The notes beneath the pieces were generated by a model that was not told the DNA's origin, did no database searches, and saw only the letters and a list, made by a program, of their open reading frames with translations. Of a stretch of DNA of 35,747 bases, positions 11,393 through 26,682 are shown one piece after another (the first letter of the stretch is position 1; each line of letters opens with the position of its first letter). The DNA lies in NCBI GenBank assembly GCA_048213135.1, contig PS015216.1, forward strand, positions 1-35,747. The letters run 5' to 3'. The position numbers were made by a program, and so were the translations under genes. The DNA comes from Reclinomonas americana ATCC 50394 (taxonomy: Eukaryota; Jakobida; Jakobea; Jakobida).

Positions 11393-14127
11393 CTATGTTT
11401 TCCCCAGCACGGAATCAGTCAACGGAGCATGCAAGGCACACAACGACACAACGATACCTGACTGGCGCAAGTTGGAGCGCAGATAGAGTCGCAACAGACC
11501 GGTGACCGATGGCGTCAGGCCGACACGCACCAAGTCGTTGAAGTACAACAGCAACTGGCGCACAGTGTACACGCCCTGCACATGCAAGTGTGTAAGTCAC
11601 CCCACCAGGAACACAGAGACTGGCCTGGTGAATCGAGGAAAAAACGCACATGCGTTCGCAGCACTCGAATAATATGTGCCTGTTCCGGTGGCGTCCACGG
11701 TGCCAGTGGTGCGGCCGCGCTGATCAGCGACTCGACGTGATCCGACTCCTCGACGAAACGCTGCGCATCGGCCAGATAAGAAAAAGGACACGTCTGTAAG
11801 TCGCCCTTTCTGACGCAGCACTCACCGCGCCCACACGCGCGTCTGGTCGGGACGACAGAATGGTCGAGTCGAACAGTCGGCGAGCCAGCATCTTCTCCTC
11901 CCATCTGCACTCACTATGAGCATCACACCCTCAACAACCCTCCCCCCACCCTTTTGTCCTCTCGCAACTCATTGACTTCGCTTCGTCTCTTGGCCTCGGC
12001 TATGCGCGGCGCTTGCGGCTGCTCGTCCAGCGAACCCGCCTCCGACGCGAATCGCGCATACGACTGCGACAAGAGGCGACTCGGGGGCAGCTGATTGTCC
12101 ATCAGCGCCCCCACACCGTCGTCGAGCATGGCCGCCAGCGCAATCTCGTGCGCCGGCGCCACACGACGACTCGGCGACATGGGTCGATCGAGTCGCACAC
12201 CGTAGCGCATCGGCGACAGAGCGCGCGCACTTGACTCACCAGCACCGGCACCCGGGCGCCAGCTCGGCGAGCCACGGCTGATGAGACGCGACGGATCCAC
12301 GACCAGTGGCGCAAACTCGGCCGGCAACGCAGAGCCGGGGTACGCCGACGATCTGGGCGACGAGAGGCTGGCGGCCGAGGTGCGCGCCGACAGCAGCGAC
12401 ATGTCGGAGATGTTTTCCAGCACATTTGCTTCCGAGATGCCGTCGCCGACGCGCCCGAGTCGTTGCAGAGCCGAATAGGTGCGCGAGAGGCCTGGTGAAC
12501 CGGACCGTGGTGGCGACGACGACGACATGCGTGTGGGGAGCGGGGGTGGCGGTGGAGGAGACGGGTACGATAGCGACTGCGGTCCCCACAACTCCTTCAC
12601 CAGGGTGGCGTACGGCCCGGCAGGTTCCACCGGCTCACTGTAGTGGTGGTGCTGGTGATGGCGCGGCGAATGCACCGGCGATCCGGGCTTGAAGCTGGGC
12701 GACGGCGGGATGAGGGAGGCGGCAGAGTTGCTGACGGGGCTCCAGAACCCGGACGGTGCCTGCACGCGATCCAGCAGCGGATTGGCGGCGAATGTGCTCG
12801 TCGATGTGTTGACCACCAACGACACTATGCCGCGCGACGAGAGATGAGATAACGACACACAAAGAAAAAAAGATAGAACGAGCGAACACACCTGGCACCT
12901 CGACCAAGAACGAATCGTGTCGCGGTTCGGCCTCGATGCCGAAACCGCCCCACATGATGATGCCGTCGTCGCACGATTCGTCGCGCTTCGGCAAGCGCAA
13001 CATGCGATGACAGCACAGAGTCGGCAGCAGTCCGTCGACCGGTACACGTCGCCACACCATGAGGCCGGGGTCCTCACGCTCCCCAAGCACCAACATGAAC
13101 ACGTCGTTGACGCGGTCCATCGAGTTGCGATCGCCGCCGTGCATCATCACCAGATTGTCACGCACGGGCGTCAGCAGGTGACCACACCGCGGACCGGGAT
13201 CATCGCCGCGAGGAAAGAGCTCCCGACACGTCATGCGATCCAGGTCGAACAGCCACATGTCGTTCAGCACGTCCACCCCATCCACACCACCGTGCACGAC
13301 CACCAGCCGCTCCGAGTGATCGGAACTGAAGGCCACGCCGGCCATCAAGCAGCGCGCACGCGGCGGATACGTGCCCGCATAGTGAAACTCGAGTCGTTTG
13401 CTCGTGCGCGCGTCCAAGTCGACGAGGAACGGATCGCTGAGCGGACCTGTGGTGTCGGACCCGCCAAAGATGAACATCTCGTGCGACGACACCATCACCG
13501 CGAGGTGATCGCGTCGCGGCAGTGGCAGGTCGCCCGATAGCCGCACGTCGTCCCATACCCACGTGTCTGCGCAGTGTGAGAAGGAAGAAGAAGAGGACAG
13601 GGGTGGAGAGAAGATCGCGTACCGAGATCGAGAGCGTGCACTCGTCCACTGGTCACATTGAGCGGACCACCTCCAAAGAGCACTAGCGAGTTGCGGTAGA
13701 GCACAGCCGAGTGACCAGAGCGTGGTGATGGGCGTGAGCGGCCTCCTCCACACAGCTTCTTGTTCCATCGCCACGATCCTGATCGACAGTCAGCTGCGTG
13801 CAAGAGAGTGCGTGTGTGAGAGAGGAGAGTGAAGTCACCTGGCTGGCACACCCACACATCGTCGAGGTGCTGAGGAGTCGGGGTGGGCCCGCCTGCGGTC
13901 CACAGATCGGGCTCGTTGGCCGAGGTCGAGTACCCGAATCCGCCGACCATGATCACACGTCCGTCGCTGTCGGAGCGACTGACCATGGCGTGCCCAAAGC
14001 GCGCTCCGGGAAAGTTCAGCGGCGACGTGTCGGCGTTGAAGAGAGGCGTCGCGCGCAGCATTTGATCAAAAAGCAATGAAAATATCGGACAAATGTGATG
14101 GAGTCGCTCGATACCAGCTTGCTTCAT
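11393..14127 (-). CDS. Kelch-repeat protein with long disordered and helical C-terminus
   Basis: Probable beta-propeller scaffold; partner unknown. Exons: 14127-13839, 13778-13623, 13566-12892, 12824-11950, then about 11902-11826, 11760-11650 and 11575-11393. Kelch blades: ARFGHAMVSRSDSDGRVIMVGG, with GG turns, PSPRSGHSAVLYRNSLVLFGGG, PRRDHLAVMVSSHEMFIFGG, ERLVVVHGGVDG and DNLVMMHGG, followed by GIIMWGGFG. The next 290 residues are Ser/Pro/Arg-rich with a His run and a Pro run. The final exons encode helical-looking sequence (RFVEESDHVESL, VRQLLLYFNDLVRVG). The junction at 11950 is ambiguous: either the whole 11910-11515 frame is read through, or an acceptor near 11902 leads to EKMLARRLFDSTIL, which I prefer. 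The start could also be the ATG at 14061. It begins 41 nt after the stop of glycosyltransferase C. Confidence 0.85.
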
Positions 14128-14168
14128 TTCCACAACTTCGTGACGGCTCGATAACAAAGAGAGCTTCG

Positions 14169-15747
14169 TCACTTGGTCGTAGTTGTCCTCTTTTTCTTCT
14201 TCTCAGTCACCAATTCCTCCCACCACGGCTCGTCGCTGTCGCCAACGGGCGCCGATAGCCAGACATGATGGGCGGGTACTGCCGCGGTGGGGCCGACCAG
14301 TCCCGTGCGCTGCAGCAGCTGGGCCAGCAGAGTGCGCGCCGTCAGACCGGACCACTCCACCGACATGACGCGTCGCATGTCGTCAAAGTGCTCCGCCGGC
14401 CACAACTGCGCACCGTGCTGCACGTACCAATACAGCAGCGGCGCGTCGACAATGAGCAACGAGTCGCGTGCCACAATCGTGCGGACGGTGCTCGTGTCGC
14501 CGCCGCGTGTCAGCAAGCCGTAGGGCGGGAGACGTGACTTGCGACACAGCAGGGTGTTTTCGTGGATGAACACAGCGGTGGCCGCCAGCCGCGGATCGTC
14601 GGGCAGCGGTGGTGTGACGTTCCACAGGACTTCGCGCGCCAGTGTGACCGCCGTGGCACCCTGGCGGAGCAGCGCGCCCATCTGCACCGTCAAGCGGTCG
14701 GGATCGTACACATCGTCGTCGTCCCACACGGCAATGTACTCTCCGCGGGCCATGCGCACACCCAAATTGCGCTGGTGGCCGACGGTCAGCACCTCGCCGC
14801 TCTTCTCTTGGGCCAGCACGAGCCGAAGACGCGCGTTGCCCGTCAGCTCCTGCACGCGCTGCAGAATGGCCAACGTGCGCTCATTCTTGGTGACAATGAC
14901 CAGCTCCCGATTGACATACGTCTGCTGCTCGAACAGGTAAATGGCGCGCAACGCCAGCGCCACTCGCCGATCGGTAATCATCAGACACGACACCAGCGGC
15001 AGCATCGGCGACGACGGCCGGTAGTACGGTGCCGGCAGATCTCGACCATCGCCCGGTAGCACACCGCTGTGCGACAGCACCCCCTCCGCACCCGACACCA
15101 CGCCAAACCACAGGTTCTTCAGTGCTGCGACGACTTGGTTTCAATAGAAGAGACAGGGCGACAGGAGCAACAACAAAACGACGGCGTACCAGTGCCTCCG
15201 CCGTCGATCCGCTGCACAGCAGGTCAATGAGTGCGCAGATCACCAACAACGACAACGAGTAAGGAAGGACTCACCCACTGCCGCATGACATCGTCCGCGC
15301 TCACTGCTGCATCCCCATCGTCCTCTGGCACACGCACCCACACGCCACTGCCTGGCCCACTCGCCGCATCGCCCCGACACTGCGTCGCCTCCAGTCGCCC
15401 CCCCGATCGCCGATGCACCGCCCACGCCCGCTGCAGACAATTGTTGGAGGCCGAACGCAACGCCATCTCATCACAAGAGCACCGTCGCAGCTGAGGCAAG
15501 CACGCATGAGTCAAGACGATGCAACAGCAAGAGAGAAGAAGAAACGCAACTTCTTCGCCGTAGACAAAGACAAACGGAGGTGGAGGATCGTGTGTCACTG
15601 AAGAAGCGAGTCAGTGCCGCACTCACTCACTCACACACACACACACAGACCTTCCATCGCCACTGCCACCACCACTGCCACCGTCAATAACACGACGAGG
15701 GCGATGGTGGCGCAAGGCGATCTCATGAGAGCACAAACAACGATCAT
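14169..15747 (-). CDS. GT2-type glycosyltransferase, paralog C, type II membrane protein
   Basis: Diverged third copy of the A/B family, and the only one with a visible N-terminus. Exon 1 (15747 to about 15637) encodes a short basic start and one hydrophobic segment, TIALVVLLTVAVVVAVAM, a signal anchor as in Golgi type II glycosyltransferases. Exon 2 (15490-15271) has the C-x-C (RCSC) and ends in MRQWV. Exon 3 (15124-14169) is catalytic: PLVSCLMITDR, LVIVTKNERTLAIL, AVWDDDDVYDPDRL, YWYVQHGAQ. Where A and B have an ED pair (RGED, TGED), C has RGGD, so one acidic residue is lost. C ends in a Lys/Arg/Thr tail. The exon 1 donor lies in a GT run and is not resolved. An alternative start is the ATG at 15726. 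Confidence 0.82.
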
Positions 15748-15796
15748 GATCAGCTTGAATTTCCGTCTTCCTTCCCGCGCAAAAAACAACAACACA
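15748..15796. promoter_or_regulatory. 49-bp space between divergent start codons
   Basis: The proposed ATG of glycosyltransferase C (15747, minus) and that of the transporter fusion (15797, plus) are only 49 bp apart. Both 5' UTRs and the promoters must fit here or overlap the opposing gene, so a shared bidirectional promoter is inferred. No TATA box or other element was recognised. Confidence 0.4.
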
Positions 15797-16092
15797 ATGG
15801 TGGAGAACGAGCGCGTATCGCGTGTGTGGCTCACGGCGGAGACTGTGACGACGGTGGTGCTGGCTGTCTCCACGCGCATTCTGCTCAAGACGGTGCTCTC
15901 GGGTGGAATGGTCAGTTGGACAACTTTTGGTGCAGAAGGATAGGAAGGCGATTAGGCGGCGCCTAAGTGCGCGCCTGTGATCGCCTTCTGCACACACTCA
16001 TTCACTCACTCGTTCGCACATACATCAGCCACATTGCCTTTCTGCAACTCGGTCGCACAATCATTTCTTCTGTTCACACTCACTCGCTCACT

Positions 16093-16145
<53 letters not shown>

Positions 16146-18886
16146 CGCTCTCTCACTCACTCATTCGCTCTCATCAGTCACCCTGTTACTCTCACTCCTG
16201 AATCATTCTCTCCTTCACTCTTCATCATCCTCCTTGTCATCAGTGACTCACTCACTCTCTCACGCACACTCACTCTCTCACTCATTCGCTCTCATCAGTC
16301 ACATCTTCGTCATTCTCGCACCTAAATCATGCTCGCCTTCACTCTTTCTCCTCTTCTCCCTCCATTCGCCTTCTCCCTCTGTTCCCCTCCTTCTCTCCCC
16401 TTCTCTCGCTCTCTCTCATCGCCAACGAGAACCAATTTGCGATCGCCCTTCGTTGTTGATATTGCAGCGTTTGCATGTCACGTTCCTGTTGCAATGGATG
16501 ACGGTGGCACTGGCGCCAGTGTTCTACGCGGTCGCGGTGTTGCGCAAGAGCAAGTCGGCATCGCCCGGGTGCGTTGTTCTTGTCTCCGAAACAGTACACA
16601 CTCGTGACTGAAAGTCGCACACTGGCGCAGCGATGCGAAGAAGGCAGCGGAGAAAGGTGGAGAGGGCGAGTCGCAGCAGAAGAAGAGTGGCGTCTCGTCG
16701 TGGCGGTTTGCCATTGTTGCCGCACTGGAGACAACAGCCTCGGTGCGTGCGTCTATCTGTCTATCTCTCGCATCTGCGAATCTTGTCTACTTTTTCCTCA
16801 CTGCCGCCGCTGCAGCTCATGTTTGTGTGCTCCTCGGCACACCTCTCCGGCCCGCTGGCCTCCCTGCTGCAGCAAGCCATTGTGCCCATCACGATGGCCC
16901 TGTCGTACATGATGCTGCGCGAAAAGTACACCAGCGCGCAGCTGACCGGCGCCTTTATCATCCTCGTCGGCATCGGCATTGTCATGGAGCCGCACGTCAG
17001 CGGGACGTCGCTCACCCTCTCCGTCCTTCCGTGGGCGCTGCTGTGTCTGGCCAGCACTGTGCCGATGGCGCTGGCCTCCATTGTGAAGCAAATGATTTTC
17101 GAGGACGAGGTTATTGGAGTGTTCTATTTTGTCGCGCCTCACCTGCATGCTCACCCGCTCGTTTCGCAGATGGACGTGTGGGAGTTGAATGCTCGCGTGT
17201 GCTCGTGGCAGGTGGTGCTCGGACTGCTGACGCTGCCGATCACGGCCTCGTTTGACGGTGTGGCACTGGCCGACATTCCGTCGGGACTGTTGCGTGTGGC
17301 TGCTGCTGCTAGCTTGTGTGTGTGCGTGGAGTAAGTGGTGCTGACGGATAGTTGTGAATCAGGTGGCATGGCTTCGAGTGCTACGCGTTTGGCGTCTCCG
17401 GCAGTGCCGAGGCTTCGGTGAGTGTGGTGGCGGCTGTTTTTGTGTACCTCGCTCCTAATTCTCATCGCTTGCCAGTGCGCTGGCGCCTTCTGGAGCGTCA
17501 ACATGTACCTGCTGGTACTCGTGCTGGTGAATGTGTCACTGACGGCCTTGCTTCGTGACGGAGGCGCCGGGTTGGCGGCCATTGTCAGCACACTCTCGTT
17601 CCCGCTCACCAACATTGCCTTCGCGTTGCCGTTTCGTTCACCCGACCACAGATCTCTCTTTCCCTATTGGCATCTCGCTCAACTATTCTGAGCAGTGCAA
17701 TCATGGGCGAGCATGCGCAGCGACTGAATGGATCCGACATTCTCGGCCTGTCCTTCATCCTGGCTGGCCTCGTGTACTACCGATTCCACAAGACGTTTTT
17801 CACGTCCACTCAATCGGTGAGCCGTTTGCGATCATCCATGATGTGCCGTGCAGCAGCTCACTTACTCTGCCGCAGATCGTGTCGCCGATACCAACATTGA
17901 AACGTGCAGCGTACTACGCGTACCCGACCGTGGAGTTGATGACGGTGATGCCGGAGGAGGACCTGGAGACGGTGGTTAATCTGGAGATCGGTCACAAGAA
18001 GCACGGCTTTATTCTGTACACCAGTTGAGGCTCGCGTTGATACCTGTATGTGCATTTTCATCCTTCTCTCAATCGTGTGGCAGGTTCGCCCACCGACGTC
18101 CGTGGTGTCTCATTCGACTGTGTGATGTTTGCGCACGGCTCGGTGCGGATGCGCTTCACGGATGAACGAAGTTGCGTGCACACTTTCTGCCTCTCGATCA
18201 GCTCTGGCGAGTTGCCTGGTGTCTGAGTTTGCTTGTTTGACGCAGCACGTCACAACCTCAACAAGCCGGCCATGGTACACCTGAACAATATTCTACCGCC
18301 GACCGGTGTCAATGTGGAGGCCTTCCGCGAGTACATTCGTGTGGAGCTCGAGAAGCAGGATGTAAGTCCAGAGCACTGTTTCCTTCCTCCCCCCGATGCT
18401 GATAGATTCGGTGCAGGCTGTGTTTGTGGACCTCACCGATGAGGGCGAGTTGATCTTTGGCGTGCCGGACTTTGACCACGGGTATGGCTTCTCGCCGACC
18501 GCAGACGCCAACGTGGAGGAGCTCGTGGTGCGTCTGTGTCCTGCAAACCTGCACTGCTGAGAGAATCACTGAACGCATTATTTTCTATGTAGCGCGCCGC
18601 GCTGGCAAAAGAGGAGGCTGCCACCGAGCACCACTATGAGAAGCCGTCTCCGGTTCCGTCAATCCAGCAGTTGCTGGCATCAGAGCCGGCTCCCGAGCCG
18701 GTCGAGCCGCCGCCGCAAGAGCCACCAGCAGCGGAGAAGGAAACGTCGACGGCCGCCGCATCAGCTGCGTCGTCCGACAAGGACGGTGGAGTAAGGTGAG
18801 TCGGGAGTAGTCCGTCATGCATTTATGCTTTTGCCTGACTTTTGGTGTATGCACGCAGGCGTCGGCGGCGACGAACGGGTGACTGA
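15797..18886 (+). CDS. CRT-like transporter fused to a Nup98-type autopeptidase domain
   Basis: Fourteen exons: 15797-15910, 16468-16568, 16631-16742, 16816-17109, 17170-17330, 17363-17417, 17476-17624, 17693-17816, 17876-18023, 18084-18170, 18246-18361, 18417-18527, 18593-18795, 18859-18886. All phases agree, giving about 600 residues. Residues 1-370 are a multi-span DMT-type transporter resembling the CRT family (SLLQQAIVPITMALSYMML, AFIILVGIGIVME, AIMGEHAQRLNGSDILGLS). Residues about 371-524 resemble the C-terminal autopeptidase (peptidase S59) domain of Nup98: YYAYPTVELMTVMPEEDLE, NLEIGHKKHGFILY, GVSFDCVMF, HNLNKPAMVHLNN, EAFREYIRVELEKQ, ELIFGVPDF. The usual HF-S/T cleavage site reads DF-D. 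The tail is Ala/Pro/Glu-rich, ending in an Arg run. Uncertain joins: the 32-nt intron 17331-17362 and the 17624/17693 junction (17696 also fits). Domain calls are strong; the fusion rests on the in-phase intron 17817-17875. Confidence 0.8.
16097..16144. repeat. (CA)n microsatellite in intron 1 of the transporter fusion
   Basis: About 24 CA units. They lie inside the 557-nt first intron (15911-16467), which is otherwise CT/CA-rich. Confidence 0.9.
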
Positions 18887-19035
18887 GTGGACGTGCCGCC
18901 GTTGGTCTGTGAAACATGAATGCACATTGATGAATAGCAGATGATGACTGGGGTTTACTTGCGAGGGATTACTGTGAGGGTGTGTGTGTGGGGGGTACAA
19001 TTACAACATGCAGACACATTTGTTGCTGCAATAGT
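18887..19035. other. Short convergent intergenic region
   Basis: 149 bp between the stop of the transporter fusion (+) and the stop of the 820-residue gene (-). No clear polyadenylation signal was recognised on either strand. Confidence 0.5.
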
Positions 19036-24445
<5,410 letters not shown>

Positions 24446-25009
24446 CTGCAAGTGCGATGGCTCGAGGGACACACCAGGGAGGTGCGATGTGTCGCCGTCA
24501 CTCCCGACGGTCAGTACATTGTGAGTGGCGGCGATGACATGACTATTCTCGTGTGGCCTTTGGCAAGTGGACAATTAGTAAGAGAGTTGGCGGGGCACAC
24601 GGGGCTGGTGTGGTCCGTCGCCGTCGCTCCCGACGGTCTCCACATTGTGAGCGCAAGTGCGAGTCCGGACAAGACGGTGCGTGTGTGGTCGCTGGCTGGC
24701 GCAGAGGAGGTGCAACGGTTGAAGGGACACAGTCGGCCAGTGACAACTACCGCCGTCTCACCCGATGGTCAGCACATTGTTAGCGGCGGCGATGACAAGA
24801 GTGTGCGCGTGTGGTCCACGCCACGTGGCCTTGCTCGGCGGGAGCTCGACCTCGCCAGATTGGCCATGCAGGCCGTGCAGGAGGAGATGCAGGCATGCGC
24901 GGAGGTGGAAGTGGACTCGCGTTGCCTTGCCGAGATGGTGCTGCGCTGTTTCATTGTCGAGGATGCCGAGGTCGTGGTGTTTCGGCGGCCGTGGGAGGTG
25001 GAGATGTGA
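24446..25009 (+). CDS. WD40-repeat protein, 5' end missing in gap (copy 1)
   Basis: Three consecutive, regular WD40 repeats of about 42 residues: VAVTPDGQYIVSGGDD..ILVW, VAVAPDGLHIVSASAS..VRVW and TAVSPDGQHIVSGGDDKSVRVW, each preceded by a GH dipeptide (EGHT, AGHT, KGHS). A roughly 60-residue tail follows (ELDLARLAMQAVQEEM, VLRCFIVEDAEVVVFRR) and ends at a TGA. The reading frame starts directly after a 20-N gap, so the N-terminus and earlier repeats are lost. No intron is visible, unlike the genes to the left. The tight repeat-to-repeat similarity is typical of recently amplified WD40 arrays. The binding partner is unknown. Confidence 0.85.
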   Translation: MQVRWLEGHTREVRCVAVTPDGQYIVSGGDDMTILVWPLASGQLVRELAGHTGLVWSVAVAPDGLHIVSASASPDKTVRVWSLAGAEEVQRLKGHSRPVTTTAVSPDGQHIVSGGDDKSVRVWSTPRGLARRELDLARLAMQAVQEEMQACAEVEVDSRCLAEMVLRCFIVEDAEVVVFRRPWEVEM

Positions 25010-25224
25010 ATGTATCTGGAAAATGAGGCATGGTGAACAACACCATATTAATTAGCCAAGTGCAAGAAATTGCAATAGCTTGACAGCACAGTATGCAAAC
25101 AGTGCGAACACGTCGTTTCACTGCAACAACAATAACAACTTTAATCCAAACAGCGACACAGCTGCATATGATCACCATCTTGAGTGAGCACCAGAAACTC
25201 AGACATCACGAAAAATTGCTTGCT
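24863..25224 (+). repeat. WD40 tail plus 3' flank, repeat copy 1
   Basis: The end of the WD40 coding region and about 215 bp beyond its stop are repeated at 26041-26384. Shared blocks include CAAGTGCAAGAAATTGCAAT, TAGCTTGACAGCACAG and CCAGAAACTCAGACATCACG. The flank beyond the stop contains no other gene. Confidence 0.9.
25142..25202 (+). repeat. Partner of the inverted repeat at the window's right end
   Basis: This piece of the WD40 3' flank (TAATCCAAACAGCGACACAG through CCAGAAACTCAG) is present in reverse complement at 35637-35698 with about five differences. Confidence 0.88.
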
Positions 25225-25262
25225 GTTGTTGTTGGATCAGTGAAGTTCCTACTATGGGACAC
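25222..25262 (+). repeat. 41-bp direct repeat, copy 1, at the edge of the 755-N gap
   Basis: GCTGTTGTTGTTGGATCAGT followed by GAAGTTCCTACTATGGGACAC is identical at 35705-35745. One frame reads GSVKFLLWDT, which resembles the end of a WD40 blade, so this could be coding sequence of another WD40 copy; only 13 codons are visible. Confidence 0.9.
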
Positions 25263-25264
25263 AC

Positions 25265-26019
25265 NNNNNNNNNNNNNNNNNNNNNNNNNNNNNNNNNNNN
25301 NNNNNNNNNNNNNNNNNNNNNNNNNNNNNNNNNNNNNNNNNNNNNNNNNNNNNNNNNNNNNNNNNNNNNNNNNNNNNNNNNNNNNNNNNNNNNNNNNNNN
25401 NNNNNNNNNNNNNNNNNNNNNNNNNNNNNNNNNNNNNNNNNNNNNNNNNNNNNNNNNNNNNNNNNNNNNNNNNNNNNNNNNNNNNNNNNNNNNNNNNNNN
25501 NNNNNNNNNNNNNNNNNNNNNNNNNNNNNNNNNNNNNNNNNNNNNNNNNNNNNNNNNNNNNNNNNNNNNNNNNNNNNNNNNNNNNNNNNNNNNNNNNNNN
25601 NNNNNNNNNNNNNNNNNNNNNNNNNNNNNNNNNNNNNNNNNNNNNNNNNNNNNNNNNNNNNNNNNNNNNNNNNNNNNNNNNNNNNNNNNNNNNNNNNNNN
25701 NNNNNNNNNNNNNNNNNNNNNNNNNNNNNNNNNNNNNNNNNNNNNNNNNNNNNNNNNNNNNNNNNNNNNNNNNNNNNNNNNNNNNNNNNNNNNNNNNNNN
25801 NNNNNNNNNNNNNNNNNNNNNNNNNNNNNNNNNNNNNNNNNNNNNNNNNNNNNNNNNNNNNNNNNNNNNNNNNNNNNNNNNNNNNNNNNNNNNNNNNNNN
25901 NNNNNNNNNNNNNNNNNNNNNNNNNNNNNNNNNNNNNNNNNNNNNNNNNNNNNNNNNNNNNNNNNNNNNNNNNNNNNNNNNNNNNNNNNNNNNNNNNNNN
26001 NNNNNNNNNNNNNNNNNNN
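25265..26019. other. Assembly gap (755 N)
   Basis: Unsequenced. It is bounded on both sides by WD40-associated repeats and probably hides the rest of WD40 copy 2. Confidence 0.99.
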
Positions 26020-26177
26020 AGGTGGACTCGCGGTGCCTGGCCATGCAGGCCGTGCAGGAGGAGATGCAGGCATGCGCGGAGGTGGAAGTGGACTCGCGGT
26101 GCCTTGCCGAGCTGGTGCTGCGCTGTTTCATTGTTGAGGATGCCGAGGTCGTGGTGTTTCGGCGCAGATATGAATGA
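26020..26177 (+). CDS. WD40 protein copy 2, C-terminal tail only
   Basis: After the gap the frame reads VDSRCLAMQAVQEEMQACAE and then VEVDSRCLAELVLRCFIVED, ending with a TGA at 26175-26177. It is nearly identical to the tail of copy 1, but VDSRCLA occurs twice around AMQAVQEEMQACAEVE, a small internal duplication absent from copy 1. The WD40 repeats of this copy fall in the gap. Tail sequence, stop position and 3' flank are all shared with copy 1, so this is a tandem duplicate and not chance similarity. Confidence 0.78.
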
Positions 26178-26384
26178 ATTTGGAAAGTGAGGCATGGAGA
26201 GCAACTGTCGTACTGTTTGGCCAAGTGCAAGAAATTGCAATAGCTTGACAGCACAGAAAGCAATCAGTGCAAACATGGCGATTCACTGCAACAGCAACAA
26301 CAACTTTAATCCATACAGCAACACAGCTGCATGGTGATAACCATCTTGCACCAGAAACTCAGACATCACGAAAAATTGCTTGCT
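26041..26384 (+). repeat. WD40 tail plus 3' flank, repeat copy 2
   Basis: Matches 24863-25224. It lacks six bases in the CTTGAGTGAGCACC segment (here CTTGCACC) and stops matching after AAAATTGCTTGCT at 26384, where the transposon-associated sequence begins. Confidence 0.9.
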
Positions 26385-26682
26385 TCACGGATCCGGACCC
26401 AGCTTAAGCTTTGCTTTGTTTGCCTGGCACGCCCAAACGCGTCCAAGTGTGCACACCGTCTGTGAAACTCGGAGGAGTTGGTAAACGTTTCACAACAATT
26501 CTCGCTGTCGTGAAAATGTTGGCCGCAGTCGGCTCGGTACGCGGTCGCACAACGTTGCACTGCAAACCCGCACCGACTGTCAGTCGACTGTCAGTGTCGC
26601 GAAATCGTCGACCGATGTGCCTTCTGTATGCTCACACAGTCCACAGTCGACGTAATTCGTTCACTTTTTGCCCCTCGCTGAC
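26385..26682. other. Gene-free stretch between WD40 flank and transposase 3' end
   Basis: Unique-looking, moderately GC sequence with a short direct repeat (GACTGTCAGTCGACTGTCAG, near 26577). No gene was recognised. It may be the terminal region of the transposon, but no terminal inverted repeat was found. Confidence 0.5.

Noticed and set aside
17633-17652. 16-nt GT-AG candidate intron (GTTCACCCGACCACAG) in the transporter
   Set aside because: Removing it leads into the wrong frame for AIMGEHAQRLNG; a join from 17624 to 17693 or 17696 is in phase.
25093-26190. Open frames of more than 300 residues over 25.1-26.3 kb
   Set aside because: They are mostly translated N bases of the assembly gap.
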